From Tsukamurella ocularis (lineage in GTDB: Bacteria; Actinomycetota; Actinomycetes; Mycobacteriales; Mycobacteriaceae), in assembly GCF_024807615.1 (NCBI RefSeq), contig NZ_JANUCJ010000004.1, forward strand, positions 248,001 through 312,000: a stretch of DNA of 64,000 nt. Reading direction: 5' to 3'. The notes beneath the pieces are model-generated. The model did no database searches. It was not told where the DNA came from and saw nothing but the letters and a program-made list of their open reading frames with translations. A program made the translations under genes and the position numbers. Numbering within the stretch: position 1 is the stretch's first letter; each line of letters opens with the position of its first letter. Below, in pieces: positions 16,842 to 26,196 of this stretch.

Positions 16842-17621
16842 ATGACGAACGTAGTCGTACTGATCAAGCAGGCTCCCGATCCCGGGTCCGAGCGCAAGCT
16901 GTCCGATGACTTCACGGTCGACAGGTCGATCGACCCGTGGCTCGAGGAGATCAACGAGCGCGCCGTCGAGGCCGCGCTCCAGATCAAGGAGGCCCACGGC
17001 GGCGAGGTCACCGTCCTGACCGTCGGCCCCGCCAGCGCCACCGATGCCATCCGCAAGGCGCTGTCCATGGGCGCCGATAGGGCCGTTCACGTGCAGGACG
17101 ACGCGATGCACGGCTCGGACGCGATCCAGACCTCCTGGGTCATCGCCCGCGCGCTGGGCACCATCGAGGGCGTCGAGCTCGTCATCGCCGGTAACGAGGC
17201 CACCGACGGTCGCGTCGGCGCCGTCCCGGCCATCCTGGCCGAGTACCTGGGCCTGCCGCAGCTGACCCACATGCGCACGCTGGTCGTCGACGGCGACTCG
17301 CTCAAGGGCGAGCGCGAGACCGATGAGGGCATCTTCGAGCTCGAGGCCTCGCTTCCGGCTATCGTCTCGGTGAACGAGAAGATCAACGAGCCCCGCTTCC
17401 CCTCCTTCAAGGGCATCATGGCCGCGAAGAAGAAGGAGATCAACGTGCTCTCCCTCGCGGAGATCGGCGTGGAGCTCGACGAGGTCGGCGGCGCGAACGC
17501 CGGCACCACCGTCACGGCTGTCACCCCGAAGCCGCCCAAGGAGGCGGGCGAGAAGGTCGTGGACGAGGGCGACGGCGGCGACAAGGTCGCGGCCTTCCTC
17601 ATCGGCCAGAAGATCATCTAA
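16842..17621 (+). CDS. etfB: Electron transfer flavoprotein beta subunit
   Basis: A 259-residue EtfB/FixA protein. It opens with VVVLIKQAPDPGSERKLS and contains KALSMGADRAVHVQDD and AGNEATDGRVGAVPAILAEYLG, the AMP-binding and interface regions. With EtfA it carries electrons from acyl-CoA dehydrogenases to ETF:quinone oxidoreductase. I chose the ATG at 16842; GGAGG lies 13 nt upstream, slightly far. etfA follows after 36 bp in the same direction, so they form an operon, as fixA-fixB does in M. tuberculosis. Confidence 0.93.
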   Translation: MTNVVVLIKQAPDPGSERKLSDDFTVDRSIDPWLEEINERAVEAALQIKEAHGGEVTVLTVGPASATDAIRKALSMGADRAVHVQDDAMHGSDAIQTSWVIARALGTIEGVELVIAGNEATDGRVGAVPAILAEYLGLPQLTHMRTLVVDGDSLKGERETDEGIFELEASLPAIVSVNEKINEPRFPSFKGIMAAKKKEINVLSLAEIGVELDEVGGANAGTTVTAVTPKPPKEAGEKVVDEGDGGDKVAAFLIGQKII

Positions 17622-17657
17622 GACCCCTCGAATCCCCTCATAAGGAGAGAAGCCGTT

Positions 17658-18614
17658 ATGGCAGACGTACTCGTCCTCGTCGAGCAGGTCGACGGGAAGC
17701 TGAAGAAGGTCACGGCTGAGCTGCTGACCGCCGCCAAGGCGCTGGGTGAGCCCGCCGCCGTCGTCGTGGGCGCCCCCGGCACCACCGATGCCGTCGCCGA
17801 GCAGCTCAAGGCCGCCGGCGCCGCCAAGATCTACCGCGCGGAGTCGGCCGAGGCCGACACCCACCTGGTGACCCCGAAGGTCGGCGTGCTGGCCGAGCTC
17901 GCCGAGAGCCAGGGCGCCGCCGCGATCCTCACCGCCGCCACGTTCGAGGGCAAGGAGGTGGCCGGTCGCGTCGCCGCGCGCCTCGGCTCCGGCCTGATCG
18001 CCGACGCGATCGCCTTCGGACCCGGTGGCACCGCCACCCACTCGATCTTCGGTGGCGCGTTCACCGTCGAGGCCACCGCGGGTGGCGACACCCCCGTCGC
18101 GTCGCTGCGCCCCGGCGCCGTCGAGGCCGACGGTGTCGCCGGCGCCGGTGAGATCGTCGACGTCGCGGTCCCGGCCGAGGCCGAGAACGCCGTGAAGGTC
18201 ATCTCGAAGCAGCCGATCCAGGGCGGCAACCGTCCGGAGCTCACCGAGGCCTCGATCGTCGTCTCCGGTGGCCGTGGCGTGGGCTCGGCCGAGAAGTTCT
18301 CGGTCGTGGAGGAGCTCGCCGACTCGCTGGGTGCCGCCGTCGGCGCTTCGCGTGCCGCCGTCGATTCGGGCTTCTACCCGGGCCAGTTCCAGGTCGGCCA
18401 GACCGGCAAGACCGTGTCGCCGCAGCTGTACATCGCCCTCGGTATCTCGGGCGCCATCCAGCACCGCGCCGGCATGCAGACCTCGAAGACCATCGTGGCC
18501 GTCAACAAGGACGAAGAGGCCCCGATCTTCGAGATCGCCGACTACGGCATCGTGGGCGACCTCTTCGACGTCGCCCCGCAGCTCACCGCGGCCGTCAAGG
18601 CGCACAAGGGCTGA
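17658..18614 (+). CDS. etfA: Electron transfer flavoprotein alpha subunit
   Basis: A 318-residue EtfA/FixB protein. The N-terminal domain pairs with EtfB. The FAD-binding C-terminal domain is clear in [69 protein letters not shown] and [21 protein letters not shown] precedes the ATG. A hairpin follows the gene. The length is normal and all FAD motifs are present. Confidence 0.94.
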   Translation: MADVLVLVEQVDGKLKKVTAELLTAAKALGEPAAVVVGAPGTTDAVAEQLKAAGAAKIYRAESAEADTHLVTPKVGVLAELAESQGAAAILTAATFEGKEVAGRVAARLGSGLIADAIAFGPGGTATHSIFGGAFTVEATAGGDTPVASLRPGAVEADGVAGAGEIVDVAVPAEAENAVKVISKQPIQGGNRPELTEASIVVSGGRGVGSAEKFSVVEELADSLGAAVGASRAAVDSGFYPGQFQVGQTGKTVSPQLYIALGISGAIQHRAGMQTSKTIVAVNKDEEAPIFEIADYGIVGDLFDVAPQLTAAVKAHKG

Positions 18615-18623
18615 TAGCAGTAC

Positions 18624-18637
18624 CTCGTACGTACGAG
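18624..18637. repeat. 14-bp perfect palindrome after etfA
   Basis: CTCGTACGTACGAG lies 10 bp after the etfA stop and shares its last bases with the following hairpin, so the two could form alternative structures. Function unknown. Confidence 0.55.
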
Positions 18638-18667
18638 CCCCGTCCGGATCCGTCCGGGCGGGGCTCG
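18634..18667 (+). terminator. Hairpin terminator after etfA
   Basis: CGAGCCCCG and CGGGGCTCG form a perfect 9-bp stem around a 16-nt loop, followed by TTCGTCTTCG. It separates etfBA from the catalase gene. Confidence 0.65.
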
Positions 18668-18772
18668 TTCGTCTTCGCTACCGTGGGGAGAGGACCCCGC
18701 TTCCGCTCGTCGACCAGCCCGACGGGTGTGAACGGTCCTGAACGACAACCACATACGCGGAGGAGAACAGCC

Positions 18773-20227
18773 ATGTCCGAGAACGCGAACTTCACCACTT
18801 CCGATTCGGGAGCGCCCGCCGGGAGCGACGAGCTCTCGTTGACCGTTGGCGCTGCCGGCCCCATCGCCCTGCACGACCACTACCTGATCGAGCAGATGGC
18901 GCAGTTCAACCGGGAGCGGATCGCCGAACGCCAGCCGCACGCGAAGGGCAGCGGCGCCTTCGGCACGTTCGAGACGACCGCCGATGTCACCGCCTTCACG
19001 TGCGCGGAGGTCTTCGCGCCCGGCGCGAAGACCGAGATGATGGCCCGGTTCTCGACGGTGGCGGGCGAGCGCGGAAGCCCCGACACGTGGCGCGATCCGC
19101 GGGGCTTCGCACTCAAGTTCTACACGCCCGCGGGCGTGTACGACATGGTCGGCAACAACACCCCCGTGTTCTTCATCAAGGACCCGATGAAGTTCCAGCA
19201 CTTCATCCGCTCGCAGAAGCGCCGCGCCGACAACAACCTGCGCGACCACGACATGCAATGGGACTTCTGGACCCTGTCGCCGGAGTCCGCGCACCAGGTC
19301 ACCTGGCTGATGGGCGACCGCGGCATCCCGAAGTCGTGGCGGCACATGAATGGCTACAGCTCGCACACGTACCTGTGGGTCAATGCCGAGGGCGTCAAGC
19401 ACTGGGTCAAGTACCACTTCGTCTCCGACCAGGGCGTCGAGACGCTCACGCAGGACGAGGCCGATCGGCTGGCAGGGGCCGACGGCGACTTCCACGTGCG
19501 CGACCTCTTCGACGCCATCGACCGCGGCGAGCACCCGAGCTGGACGCTCAAGGTCCAGCTGATGCCCTTCGACGACGCGGCCGACTACCGGTTCAACCCG
19601 TTCGACCTGACGAAGGTGTGGCCGCACGCCGACTACCCGCTGCGGGAGGTCGGGCGCATGACGCTGCACACCAACCCGACGGACAACCACAGCCAGATCG
19701 AGCAGGCGGCGTTCGAGCCGAGCAACATCGTCCCTGGCATCGGTTTCAGCCCGGACCGGATGCTGCTCGGGCGCGTCTTCGCGTACGCCGACGCGCACCG
19801 CGCGCGGCTCGGGGCGAACTACAAGCAGATCCCCGTGAACCGGCCGCGGAACGAGGTCCGCAGTTACTCCAAGGACGGTGCCATGCGGATCGATCCCGTC
19901 CGCGATCCGGTCTACGCTCCGAACTCCAAGGGTGGACCCGCCGCCGACTACCCTGGACAGCCAGAGCCGCAGTGGGCGGCCGACGGAGAGCTGCTGCGGG
20001 CGGCGTACGTCGCGCACCGCGAGGACGACGACTGGGGCCAGGCCGGCACCCTGGTCCGCGACGTGATGGACGACGCGCAGCGCGACCGGCTGGTGTCGAA
20101 CGTCGCCGGGCACCTTCTCGACGGGGTGACGGAGCTGGTCCTCGTGCGCGCCTTCGACTACTGGCGGCGGATCGACCAGGAGACCGGGGAGCGGATCGAG
20201 CGGGCCGTGCGCGAGGCGCAGGGCTGA
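18773..20227 (+). CDS. katA: Monofunctional haem catalase
   Basis: A 484-residue small-subunit catalase that dismutates hydrogen peroxide. The distal catalytic His is H56 in [15 protein letters not shown], the distal Asn is in [11 protein letters not shown], and the proximal haem-ligand Tyr is in [37 protein letters not shown] is the classic family signature. GGAGGAG sits 7 nt before the ATG at 18773. There is no export signal. It is a lone gene between etfBA and a response regulator. The symbol katA is a family convention, not proven orthology. Confidence 0.92.
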   Translation: MSENANFTTSDSGAPAGSDELSLTVGAAGPIALHDHYLIEQMAQFNRERIAERQPHAKGSGAFGTFETTADVTAFTCAEVFAPGAKTEMMARFSTVAGERGSPDTWRDPRGFALKFYTPAGVYDMVGNNTPVFFIKDPMKFQHFIRSQKRRADNNLRDHDMQWDFWTLSPESAHQVTWLMGDRGIPKSWRHMNGYSSHTYLWVNAEGVKHWVKYHFVSDQGVETLTQDEADRLAGADGDFHVRDLFDAIDRGEHPSWTLKVQLMPFDDAADYRFNPFDLTKVWPHADYPLREVGRMTLHTNPTDNHSQIEQAAFEPSNIVPGIGFSPDRMLLGRVFAYADAHRARLGANYKQIPVNRPRNEVRSYSKDGAMRIDPVRDPVYAPNSKGGPAADYPGQPEPQWAADGELLRAAYVAHREDDDWGQAGTLVRDVMDDAQRDRLVSNVAGHLLDGVTELVLVRAFDYWRRIDQETGERIERAVREAQG

Positions 20228-20264
20228 CATCACCGACGGGGCCGGGTGCGGGCGCGGCCGCGTC

Positions 20265-20270
20265 TAGGAT
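20265..20270 (+). promoter_or_regulatory. -10-like hexamer of a leaderless start (response regulator 1)
   Basis: TAGGAT ends 8 nt before the GTG start at 20279. Confidence 0.5.
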
Positions 20271-20278
20271 CGTCTCTC

Positions 20279-20917
20279 GTGAGCAGTGTGTTGATCGTCG
20301 ACGACCAGCGGCTGATCCGCGACGGCCTGAAGATGCTGCTCACCGCCGCCCCCGACTTCACCGTCGCGGGCGAGGCGACCAACGGCGATGAGGCCGCCCG
20401 CGCCTACCGCGAGTTCGCGCCCGACGTCGTGCTCATGGACCTGCGGATGCCCGGCGCCGACGGGGTGCACGGCATCGAGCGGATCATCGCCGCGGACCCG
20501 TCCGCCCGCATCGTCGTGCTCACCACCTTCGATGACGACGAGCACATGTACCCCGCGCTCGCCGCGGGCGCCGTCGGCTTCCTGGTCAAGGACATCGCCC
20601 CCGAGGCACTCCTCGACGGTCTGCGGCGGGCGCTCGGTGGCGAGGTCCCCATGTCGCCCGGCCCCGCGCGCCGGGTGCTCGACGAGGCCCTGCGCGCCCG
20701 GTCAGCGGTCCCGGAACCGGCGGCCCACGAGCCCGCGGTGCCGCTCACCGACCGCGAGCGCGACGTGCTCGCTCTGGTCGCCGACGGGTTGGGCAACGCG
20801 GCCATCGCCGGTCGGCTGCACGTCGCCGAGTCCACGGTGAAGGCGCATATCGCGAACCTGCGGCAGAAGACGGGGGCCCGCTCCCGGGTCGAGCTGGCAC
20901 GGTTCGCTTCCCGGTAG
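20279..20917 (+). CDS. NarL/LuxR-type response regulator
   Basis: A 212-residue regulator. The receiver domain (1-120) has the acidic pair in IVDDQ, the phospho-acceptor Asp in VLMDLRMPG, Thr in VLTTFDDD and Lys in LVKDIAP. The LuxR helix-turn-helix (about 148-205) reads LTDREREVLAL-like, then NAAIAGRLHVAESTVKAHI. I start at GTG 20279 behind a TAGGAT hexamer. Its probable kinase is the next gene, on the opposite strand and ending 18 bp away, an unusual convergent layout for a two-component pair. Confidence 0.88.
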   Translation: MSSVLIVDDQRLIRDGLKMLLTAAPDFTVAGEATNGDEAARAYREFAPDVVLMDLRMPGADGVHGIERIIAADPSARIVVLTTFDDDEHMYPALAAGAVGFLVKDIAPEALLDGLRRALGGEVPMSPGPARRVLDEALRARSAVPEPAAHEPAVPLTDRERDVLALVADGLGNAAIAGRLHVAESTVKAHIANLRQKTGARSRVELARFASR

Positions 20918-20935
20918 CCGCGCCAGCTCAACCCG

Positions 20936-22051
20936 TCAGGCGGCGCGGATCGGCACCGAGAGCGCGACCACCCAGCGATCGCCGTCGGGCCCGGCGGCGA
21001 TGGTGCCGCCGGCGAGTTCCGCGCGCTCGGCCATCCCGGTCAGGCCGTAGCCGTGCCCGCGCTGCCCGTGCGCGGGAAGCGGGCTCGTCACCCGGGCCTC
21101 CCAGGAGCCGTCAGCCGCGCCCACGTCGACGGTGACCGTCGCGCCCCGGGGTGCGTGCTTCATGACGTTCGTCAGCGCCTCCTGCACGACCCGCACCAGC
21201 GTCAGGGCGTCGATCGCGGCGGGGCCGGCCTCGCCCAGGTCGATGCGCGCACGGACGTCGAAGCCCGCGTCGACGGTGCGCTCCACCGCCCGCCGCAGCT
21301 CGGCGTCGGTGTCGTCGATCGTCCTGTCCTGCACGGGGTCCCGTGCCCGCATCGCGGCGAGCAGCCGACGGATGTCGGCGAGGGAGTCCGTCGCCGTCCC
21401 GTGGATGTCCGCGAGGACCTCGTCGAGGCCGGGGTCGATGCCCGCGTAGACGGCGCGCGCGACGCCGACGCGCAGCGAGATCGCCGACATGTGGTGGGCC
21501 ATCAGGTCGTGCAGCTCGCGGGCGAGGGCCGCGCGCTCATCACGGCGGGCCTGGAGCGCCTCCTCCGCGAGCGCGCGCCGTTCGCGTTCCGCCTGCGCGA
21601 ACCGCTCCCGCATGTACAGCCCGCCCACGACGGGGAGCCCGACGAAGCTGAGCGTCTCGGCCAGTACCCGGATCAGCGTGTGCTGTTCGTTGTCGAGCAG
21701 GGATCCGGTGATGTAGCAGGCCGCCCACACGAGCGTCGCCGTGACCACCTGCCACCGCGGCCGCTGCGACGCCGCGAGCTCGGCGAGGGCGAGCGCGGCG
21801 AGGTAGGGCACGAGCCCCGCCGGCCCCCAAGCCTCCGCCGAGAGCAGGCCTCCGCACAGCACCGACAGGGCGAGCGAGACGGCGAACGGCGCGCGGCCAC
21901 CGAGGGCGAACAGCGCGGCGGCGAGCATCGACCCGGCGATGTACGCGGGCGAGGAGTGAAAGCGCCCGGGGTACACACTCACCGCGAGCAGCACGGGCAC
22001 CACCACGAGGGGAGCGGCCCGCACCCCGACGGTCCATCTGGTGCGTGACAT
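20936..22051 (-). CDS. NarL-type sensor histidine kinase
   Basis: A 371-residue membrane kinase with about five or six hydrophobic helices in residues 10-150. The dimerisation/phospho-acceptor helix RAALARELHDLMAHHMSAI follows near residue 190. The ATPase end shows the N-box VVQEALTNVMKHA and G-box GHGYGLTGMAERAELAGG. There is no large extracellular sensor loop, so the signal is probably sensed within the membrane. It faces the response regulator at 20279-20917 and is most likely its partner. Confidence 0.87.
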   Translation of the reverse strand: MSRTRWTVGVRAAPLVVVPVLLAVSVYPGRFHSSPAYIAGSMLAAALFALGGRAPFAVSLALSVLCGGLLSAEAWGPAGLVPYLAALALAELAASQRPRWQVVTATLVWAACYITGSLLDNEQHTLIRVLAETLSFVGLPVVGGLYMRERFAQAERERRALAEEALQARRDERAALARELHDLMAHHMSAISLRVGVARAVYAGIDPGLDEVLADIHGTATDSLADIRRLLAAMRARDPVQDRTIDDTDAELRRAVERTVDAGFDVRARIDLGEAGPAAIDALTLVRVVQEALTNVMKHAPRGATVTVDVGAADGSWEARVTSPLPAHGQRGHGYGLTGMAERAELAGGTIAAGPDGDRWVVALSVPIRAA

Positions 22052-22100
22052 GGCAGCACCGTACGGCACCGCGGGGCCGGGGGAGAAGCCATGATCTGCG

Positions 22101-22129
22101 CACTTAGCGTCGGGGTGGGGAATTGTCAA
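22101..22129 (-). promoter_or_regulatory. Possible sigma-70-type promoter for the histidine kinase
   Basis: On the minus strand a perfect TTGACA (22129-22124) is followed after 17 bp by TAAGTG (22106-22101), about 50 bp before the kinase start. Runs of G and C flank it. Confidence 0.4.
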
Positions 22130-22212
22130 CCCCCTCCCGGCTAGTCCAGGACCCGGTTTCCATGTCCGAAGGGCGGAGTCGCGCGCGGGCGCCGCCGACG
22201 ACGCTGGAGTGC

Positions 22213-23868
22213 ATGATCACCGATACCGCCGCGCGGCCACGAGCCGTCGCCGGCACGAACCGCCGCCGCTTCCTCACCGCCCTGATCGCCGCCCCGCTCG
22301 CGGGTGCCGCGGTCGCCGGATGCCGTGCGCCGTCGGCACCATCGGCCCCCGGTGCGTCCGTCCTGCCGGGCGGTCGCAGGGCCCTGCCGATTCCTCCGCT
22401 CGCGCGCTCCGTCGTGGGCGCCGACGGGGTGCGTCGGTTCGACCTCGCCGCGCAGGCCGGATCGACGGAGATCGTGGCGGGCCGCCGCAGCGCGACGTGG
22501 GGATTCAACGGCGACATCCTCGGCCCCACGCTGCGCGCCCGCGACGGCGAGAAGGTCGCGGTGACGGTGCAGAACGGTCTCGCCGAGGCGACCAGCGTGC
22601 ACTGGCACGGCATGCACGTACCGGCCCGCGCCGACGGCGGCCCGCACCAGATGGTCGAACCCGGCGCCACCTGGAAGGCGGAATGGACGGTGCGGCAACG
22701 CGCCTCGACGCTCTGGTATCACCCGCACCCGCACGGCGTGACCGAGAAGCACGTCTACCGCGGGCTCTCCGGCTTCTTCCTCCTCGACGACGACGCGCAG
22801 GACGCGCTGGGCCTGCCGTCCGAGTACGGCGTCGACGACATCCCCGTCGTCGTACAGGACCGGAAGTTCACGCCTGCCGGCGAACTGGACGAGACGGCAC
22901 CCGGCGAGACCGGGCTCATCGGCCCGACCGTGATCACCAACGGGATCGCAGGGGCGAGTCTCGTGGCGCGCCGCGACCGGATGCGGCTGCGTCTGCTCAA
23001 CGGCGCGTCCGCGCGCTGCTTCGAGTTCGGCTTCGCCGACGGGCGCCGGTTCGAGTTGATCGCTTCTGACGGCGGGCTGCTCGCCGCGCCGGTGTCCCTC
23101 GACCGCCTTATGCTCAGCCCGGGGGAGCGGGCCGAGATCGTCGTGCGCGTCGCGGCCGGCGAGCGCACGATGTTGCGTTCGTTCCCGATCACGCAGCGCG
23201 GCAAAATCTCCGGCGAGACGGCGCGGGAGTACGGGCAGGAGGACACCCTCGACGTGCTCGAACTCGTCGGGTCCGAGACCCTCGTCGCCGGGTCCGGCGC
23301 CGTGCCCCGCGACCTCGGCGCCATCGCGCCGCTCGCCGCGGGCGCGACGGCACCGTCGCCGGCGGCGCGGACCTTCGACCTGCAGTGGTACATGATCAAC
23401 GGCGAGCGGATGGATATGAGCCGCATCGACCTCGCGCCCGTCGTCGACACGACCGAGGTGTGGATGGTGCGTAACAAGGACAACTGGCCGCACAACTTCC
23501 ACATCCACGACGTGCAGTTCCAGATCGCCTCGTTCAACGGGAAGACCCCGCCCGCGCACCTGCGCGGCTGGAAGGACACCGTCTACCTCGCGCCCGGCGA
23601 CAGCTGTGCCCTCGCGATGCGCTTCACCGACTACACCGACCTGACGATGCCGTACATGTACCACTGTCACCTCCTCTACCACGAGGACCGCGGCATGATG
23701 GGCCAGTTCGTCGTGGCTGGGAAGGGGGAGCAGGCGCCTACGCGGCTGGAGATGCCGGGCATGGCGATGTCCATGCCCTCGTCGTCGGCGCCTTCGTCGT
23801 CCGGTGCCTCCGCTCCCTCCGCTCCCTCCGCTCCCTCCGCGCCCGCGGGATCGCACGGCGGGCATTGA
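22213..23868 (+). CDS. Tat-exported multicopper oxidase (CueO/bilirubin oxidase-like)
   Basis: A 551-residue enzyme. The twin-arginine signal is TNRRRFLTALIAAPLAGAAVAGC, with a possible lipidation Cys. All copper motifs are intact: HWHG (H130, H132), HPHPHG (H170-H174), HNFHIHD (H427, H430, H432) and HCHLLYHEDRGM, giving type-1 ligands H427, C485, H490 and M495. It oxidises Cu(I) or phenolic substrates with reduction of O2 outside the membrane. The C-terminus is a low-complexity Ser/Ala/Pro tail ending GSHGGH. I chose the ATG at 22213 for its short Tat n-region. Copper tolerance is the likeliest role. Confidence 0.88.
   Translation: MITDTAARPRAVAGTNRRRFLTALIAAPLAGAAVAGCRAPSAPSAPGASVLPGGRRALPIPPLARSVVGADGVRRFDLAAQAGSTEIVAGRRSATWGFNGDILGPTLRARDGEKVAVTVQNGLAEATSVHWHGMHVPARADGGPHQMVEPGATWKAEWTVRQRASTLWYHPHPHGVTEKHVYRGLSGFFLLDDDAQDALGLPSEYGVDDIPVVVQDRKFTPAGELDETAPGETGLIGPTVITNGIAGASLVARRDRMRLRLLNGASARCFEFGFADGRRFELIASDGGLLAAPVSLDRLMLSPGERAEIVVRVAAGERTMLRSFPITQRGKISGETAREYGQEDTLDVLELVGSETLVAGSGAVPRDLGAIAPLAAGATAPSPAARTFDLQWYMINGERMDMSRIDLAPVVDTTEVWMVRNKDNWPHNFHIHDVQFQIASFNGKTPPAHLRGWKDTVYLAPGDSCALAMRFTDYTDLTMPYMYHCHLLYHEDRGMMGQFVVAGKGEQAPTRLEMPGMAMSMPSSSAPSSSGASAPSAPSAPSAPAGSHGGH
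23812..23838 (+). repeat. 9-bp codon repeat in the oxidase tail
   Basis: GCTCCCTCC occurs three times in tandem, in frame, encoding Ala-Pro-Ser units. The exact DNA identity suggests recent slippage and length variation in this tail. Confidence 0.8.
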
Positions 23869-23986
23869 CCGGCGGGACGCAGGGGGAGACCCGGTGTAAC
23901 GATCGCAAGGACGGCGCCGACTTTCCTGGTGAGGAACGCTCCGCGCCGCAACCCCTGCGCCACGGACGAGTAGGAGGAGGACGCAC

Positions 23987-24433
23987 ATGCTGAAGAGGAC
24001 TCTCGTCACCGGAATCGCCACGGCGGGTCTGGTCGCCGGAATCGGCGCCGTGCCCGCGCAGGCCGCACCGCTCGCCGTGCCGCAGATACCGCTGGCGGCC
24101 ACGCAGGTCGCGGGCCTCGGCATCCCGCAACCCTTCACCACCCGGATCGGCGCCGACACGACGGGCCGGCCGGGCGAGGTGCGCCTCGCCGCGCACAGCT
24201 CCGTCGGCTACAACTCGTACGGATCGCTCGTGCGGATCGACTTCCGCAACGTGCGCACCGGCGCGCGGGGCTCCGTCACCGTCAAACCCTTTGCCAACGG
24301 TCAGGTCCCGCAGTCTGCCGTCGCGCACACGGGGACCGGCAGGGTCACCTACGCGGCGCGCTTCGTCAGTGCCGGCACCGTCGCGGTCGTACTGGCCCCT
24401 ACGCCCGGGAGCGGCTCGTTCGACGTTCGCTGA
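23987..24433 (+). CDS. Small secreted protein of unknown function
   Basis: A 148-residue protein with a clear Sec signal (MLKRTLVTGIATAGLVAGIG, cleavage probably after AQA near residue 26). The mature part is about 120 residues, beta-rich by pattern (VRLAAHSSVGYNSYGSLVRIDF, GSVTVKP, AARFVSAGTVAVVLAP), without cysteines. GGAGGAGG lies just upstream. It follows the multicopper oxidase in the same direction at 118 bp. I do not recognise the family; a small immunoglobulin-like exported fold is only an impression. Confidence 0.65.
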   Translation: MLKRTLVTGIATAGLVAGIGAVPAQAAPLAVPQIPLAATQVAGLGIPQPFTTRIGADTTGRPGEVRLAAHSSVGYNSYGSLVRIDFRNVRTGARGSVTVKPFANGQVPQSAVAHTGTGRVTYAARFVSAGTVAVVLAPTPGSGSFDVR

Positions 24434-24465
24434 GCCCGTCGCGCACGAGAGCCGTCCGCTCGGTC

Positions 24466-24471
24466 TAGTTT
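24466..24471 (+). promoter_or_regulatory. -10-like hexamer of a leaderless start (small membrane protein)
   Basis: TAGTTT ends 6 nt before the ATG at 24478; no ribosome site is visible. Confidence 0.45.
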
Positions 24472-24477
24472 CGTCGT

Positions 24478-24726
24478 ATGACGGAACGCAGTTGCACCGT
24501 GCCCGTGGCGGCGACGGTCGGCCGCAACGCGATCGGCGTCGCCACGACGCCGATCGCGTTGCTGCCCTTCTGGCTGTCGGCGTCGTCGCGGCTCGCGAGG
24601 GAGGGCGGGCGGCGTCCCGCGGCCGGACGGTTGCCCGGCGCGGCGGCCATGCTCGCCGGTGGGCTCGCGGGGTCCTTCGCCGTGGCCGCCCTGGTGCAGC
24701 CCGGCGTGCACGGTTGCGCGACATGA
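24478..24726 (+). CDS. Small membrane protein coupled to the MFS pump
   Basis: An 82-residue protein with two hydrophobic stretches (about 18-35 and 55-75) separated by a basic loop. I do not recognise the family. Support for a real gene is its stop overlapping the MFS start as ATGA and a -10-like hexamer 6 nt before its ATG, so it would open the pump's transcript. Without it the MFS gene would have no obvious promoter or ribosome site. It may be an accessory subunit or a leader peptide for translational coupling. Confidence 0.5.
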   Translation: MTERSCTVPVAATVGRNAIGVATTPIALLPFWLSASSRLAREGGRRPAAGRLPGAAAMLAGGLAGSFAVAALVQPGVHGCAT

Positions 24727-26144
24727 CGTTCGGGGGTGACGGCGCGTCTCCGCGTCTGGCACTGGCGTCTGCCTCCGGCCGCTGGCTGATCGCCGCCGCG
24801 GCCCTCGGTTCGGGCGTCGCCTTCCTCGACGGTTCCGTGGTGAATGTCGCCCTGCCGGCGATCGGGCGGGATCTCGGTGGAGGACTCTCTGTGCTGCAGT
24901 GGGTCCTCGACGGCTACCTCCTCACCCTCAGTGCCCTCCTGCTGCTCGGGGGCGCGCTGGGCGACAGGTACGACCGGCGCCTCGTCTTCCTGGCCGGGCT
25001 CGTGGTGTTCACGATCGCCTCCGTCGGATGCGGGCTCGCGCCCACCGGCGAGGTCCTGATCCTCGCGCGCATCGTGCAGGGCATTGGCGGCGCGCTGCTG
25101 GTGCCCAGCAGTCTCGCCATGATCGAGACGGTCATCCGCCCGGAGGACCGCGGCCGCGCGATCGGGCTGTGGGCCGGGCTCAGCGGAGTCTCGTCCGCGA
25201 TCGGGCCCTTCGTCGGCGGGTGGCTGGTCGACGCCGCCTCGTGGCGCTGGGTGTTCCTGATCAACGTGCCCCTCGCCGCGGCTGCCCTGATCCTTACCGT
25301 CCGGCACGTGCCCCGGATCCGTGACACCCGGGTGCGGGGGCCGCTCGACGTGGCTGGCGCGGCCGCCGTCACGATCGGCCTGGGCGGGATCACCTTCGCG
25401 CTGATCGAGGCGCCGGTCCAGGGCTGGACGCCCACCGTCGTGGGCGCGCTCGTCGTCGGGGTGCTCGCCGTCGCCGCATTCCCCGTCGTCGAGCACCGCG
25501 CCGCGGATCCCCTCGTCCCGTTGCGCCTGTTCCGCTCGCCGCAGTTCAGCGGCACCAACATCGTGACGCTCGCGGTCTACACCGGGCTCGGCGGCGCGCT
25601 GTTCCTACTGTCGCTGCACCTGCAGGCGAACCTCGGATACGGCGCGCTGCAGGCGGGCCTGGCATTCGTCCCGTTCACGGCGATCATGCTGGTGCTGTCC
25701 GGCCGGATGGGGGCGCTCGCGCAACGGACCGGTCCCCGCGCGCTGATGACGGCGGGCCCGCTGGTCGCGGGCATCGGCCTGGCCCTTCTGGTCCGCGTAG
25801 TTCCCGGCGCGACCTACTGGGGCGGGGTGTTGCCCGGAATCCTCGTCTTCGGTCTCGGCATGGCCATGACGGTCGCGCCGCTCACCGCGACGGTGCTCGA
25901 GGCCGTGCCCGCCGAGTACGTCGGCGCCGCGTCCGGGGCGAACAACGCGATCTCGCGTTTCGCGAGCCTGCTCGCCGTGGCCGTCCTCCCGCTCGCGGTG
26001 GGAATCACCGATCCGAGCGGGCCGTCGCTGGAGAGCGGCTTCGCCCGGGCGATGCTCGTCTCGGCCGCGCTGTGCGTGATCGGCGGCGCGGTCGCCTTCG
26101 CGACCGTGCGGAACCCTGCCGGTGCGGCTCAGCCCCGCGCGTAG
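24723..26144 (+). CDS. MFS multidrug efflux transporter, DHA2 (14-TMS) family
   Basis: A 473-residue transporter with about 14 hydrophobic helices. Family marks are FLDGSVVNVALPAIGRDL in the first helix, WVLDGYLLTLSALLLLGGALGDRYDRR (motif A) and ARIVQGIGGALLVPSS (motif B region). Such EmrB/QacA-type proteins exchange protons for drugs or lipophilic compounds. Translation is coupled to the preceding 82-residue gene by ATGA. The substrate cannot be told from sequence. Confidence 0.88.
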   Translation: MTFGGDGASPRLALASASGRWLIAAAALGSGVAFLDGSVVNVALPAIGRDLGGGLSVLQWVLDGYLLTLSALLLLGGALGDRYDRRLVFLAGLVVFTIASVGCGLAPTGEVLILARIVQGIGGALLVPSSLAMIETVIRPEDRGRAIGLWAGLSGVSSAIGPFVGGWLVDAASWRWVFLINVPLAAAALILTVRHVPRIRDTRVRGPLDVAGAAAVTIGLGGITFALIEAPVQGWTPTVVGALVVGVLAVAAFPVVEHRAADPLVPLRLFRSPQFSGTNIVTLAVYTGLGGALFLLSLHLQANLGYGALQAGLAFVPFTAIMLVLSGRMGALAQRTGPRALMTAGPLVAGIGLALLVRVVPGATYWGGVLPGILVFGLGMAMTVAPLTATVLEAVPAEYVGAASGANNAISRFASLLAVAVLPLAVGITDPSGPSLESGFARAMLVSAALCVIGGAVAFATVRNPAGAAQPRA

Positions 26145-26184
26145 TCGGCCCCGTCGAACCGGACATCGGCGCGGGCAGGTCGGA

Positions 26185-26190
26185 TACGGT
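26185..26190 (+). promoter_or_regulatory. -10-like hexamer of a leaderless start (NUDIX)
   Basis: TACGGT ends 6 nt before the ATG at 26197. Confidence 0.45.
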
Positions 26191-26196
26191 GAGCGA

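Noticed and set aside
16698-18605. A 635-codon frame antisense to etfBA
   Set aside because: Gly/Asp/Leu/Arg-rich composition is the usual by-product of high third-position GC; no motif or ribosome site.
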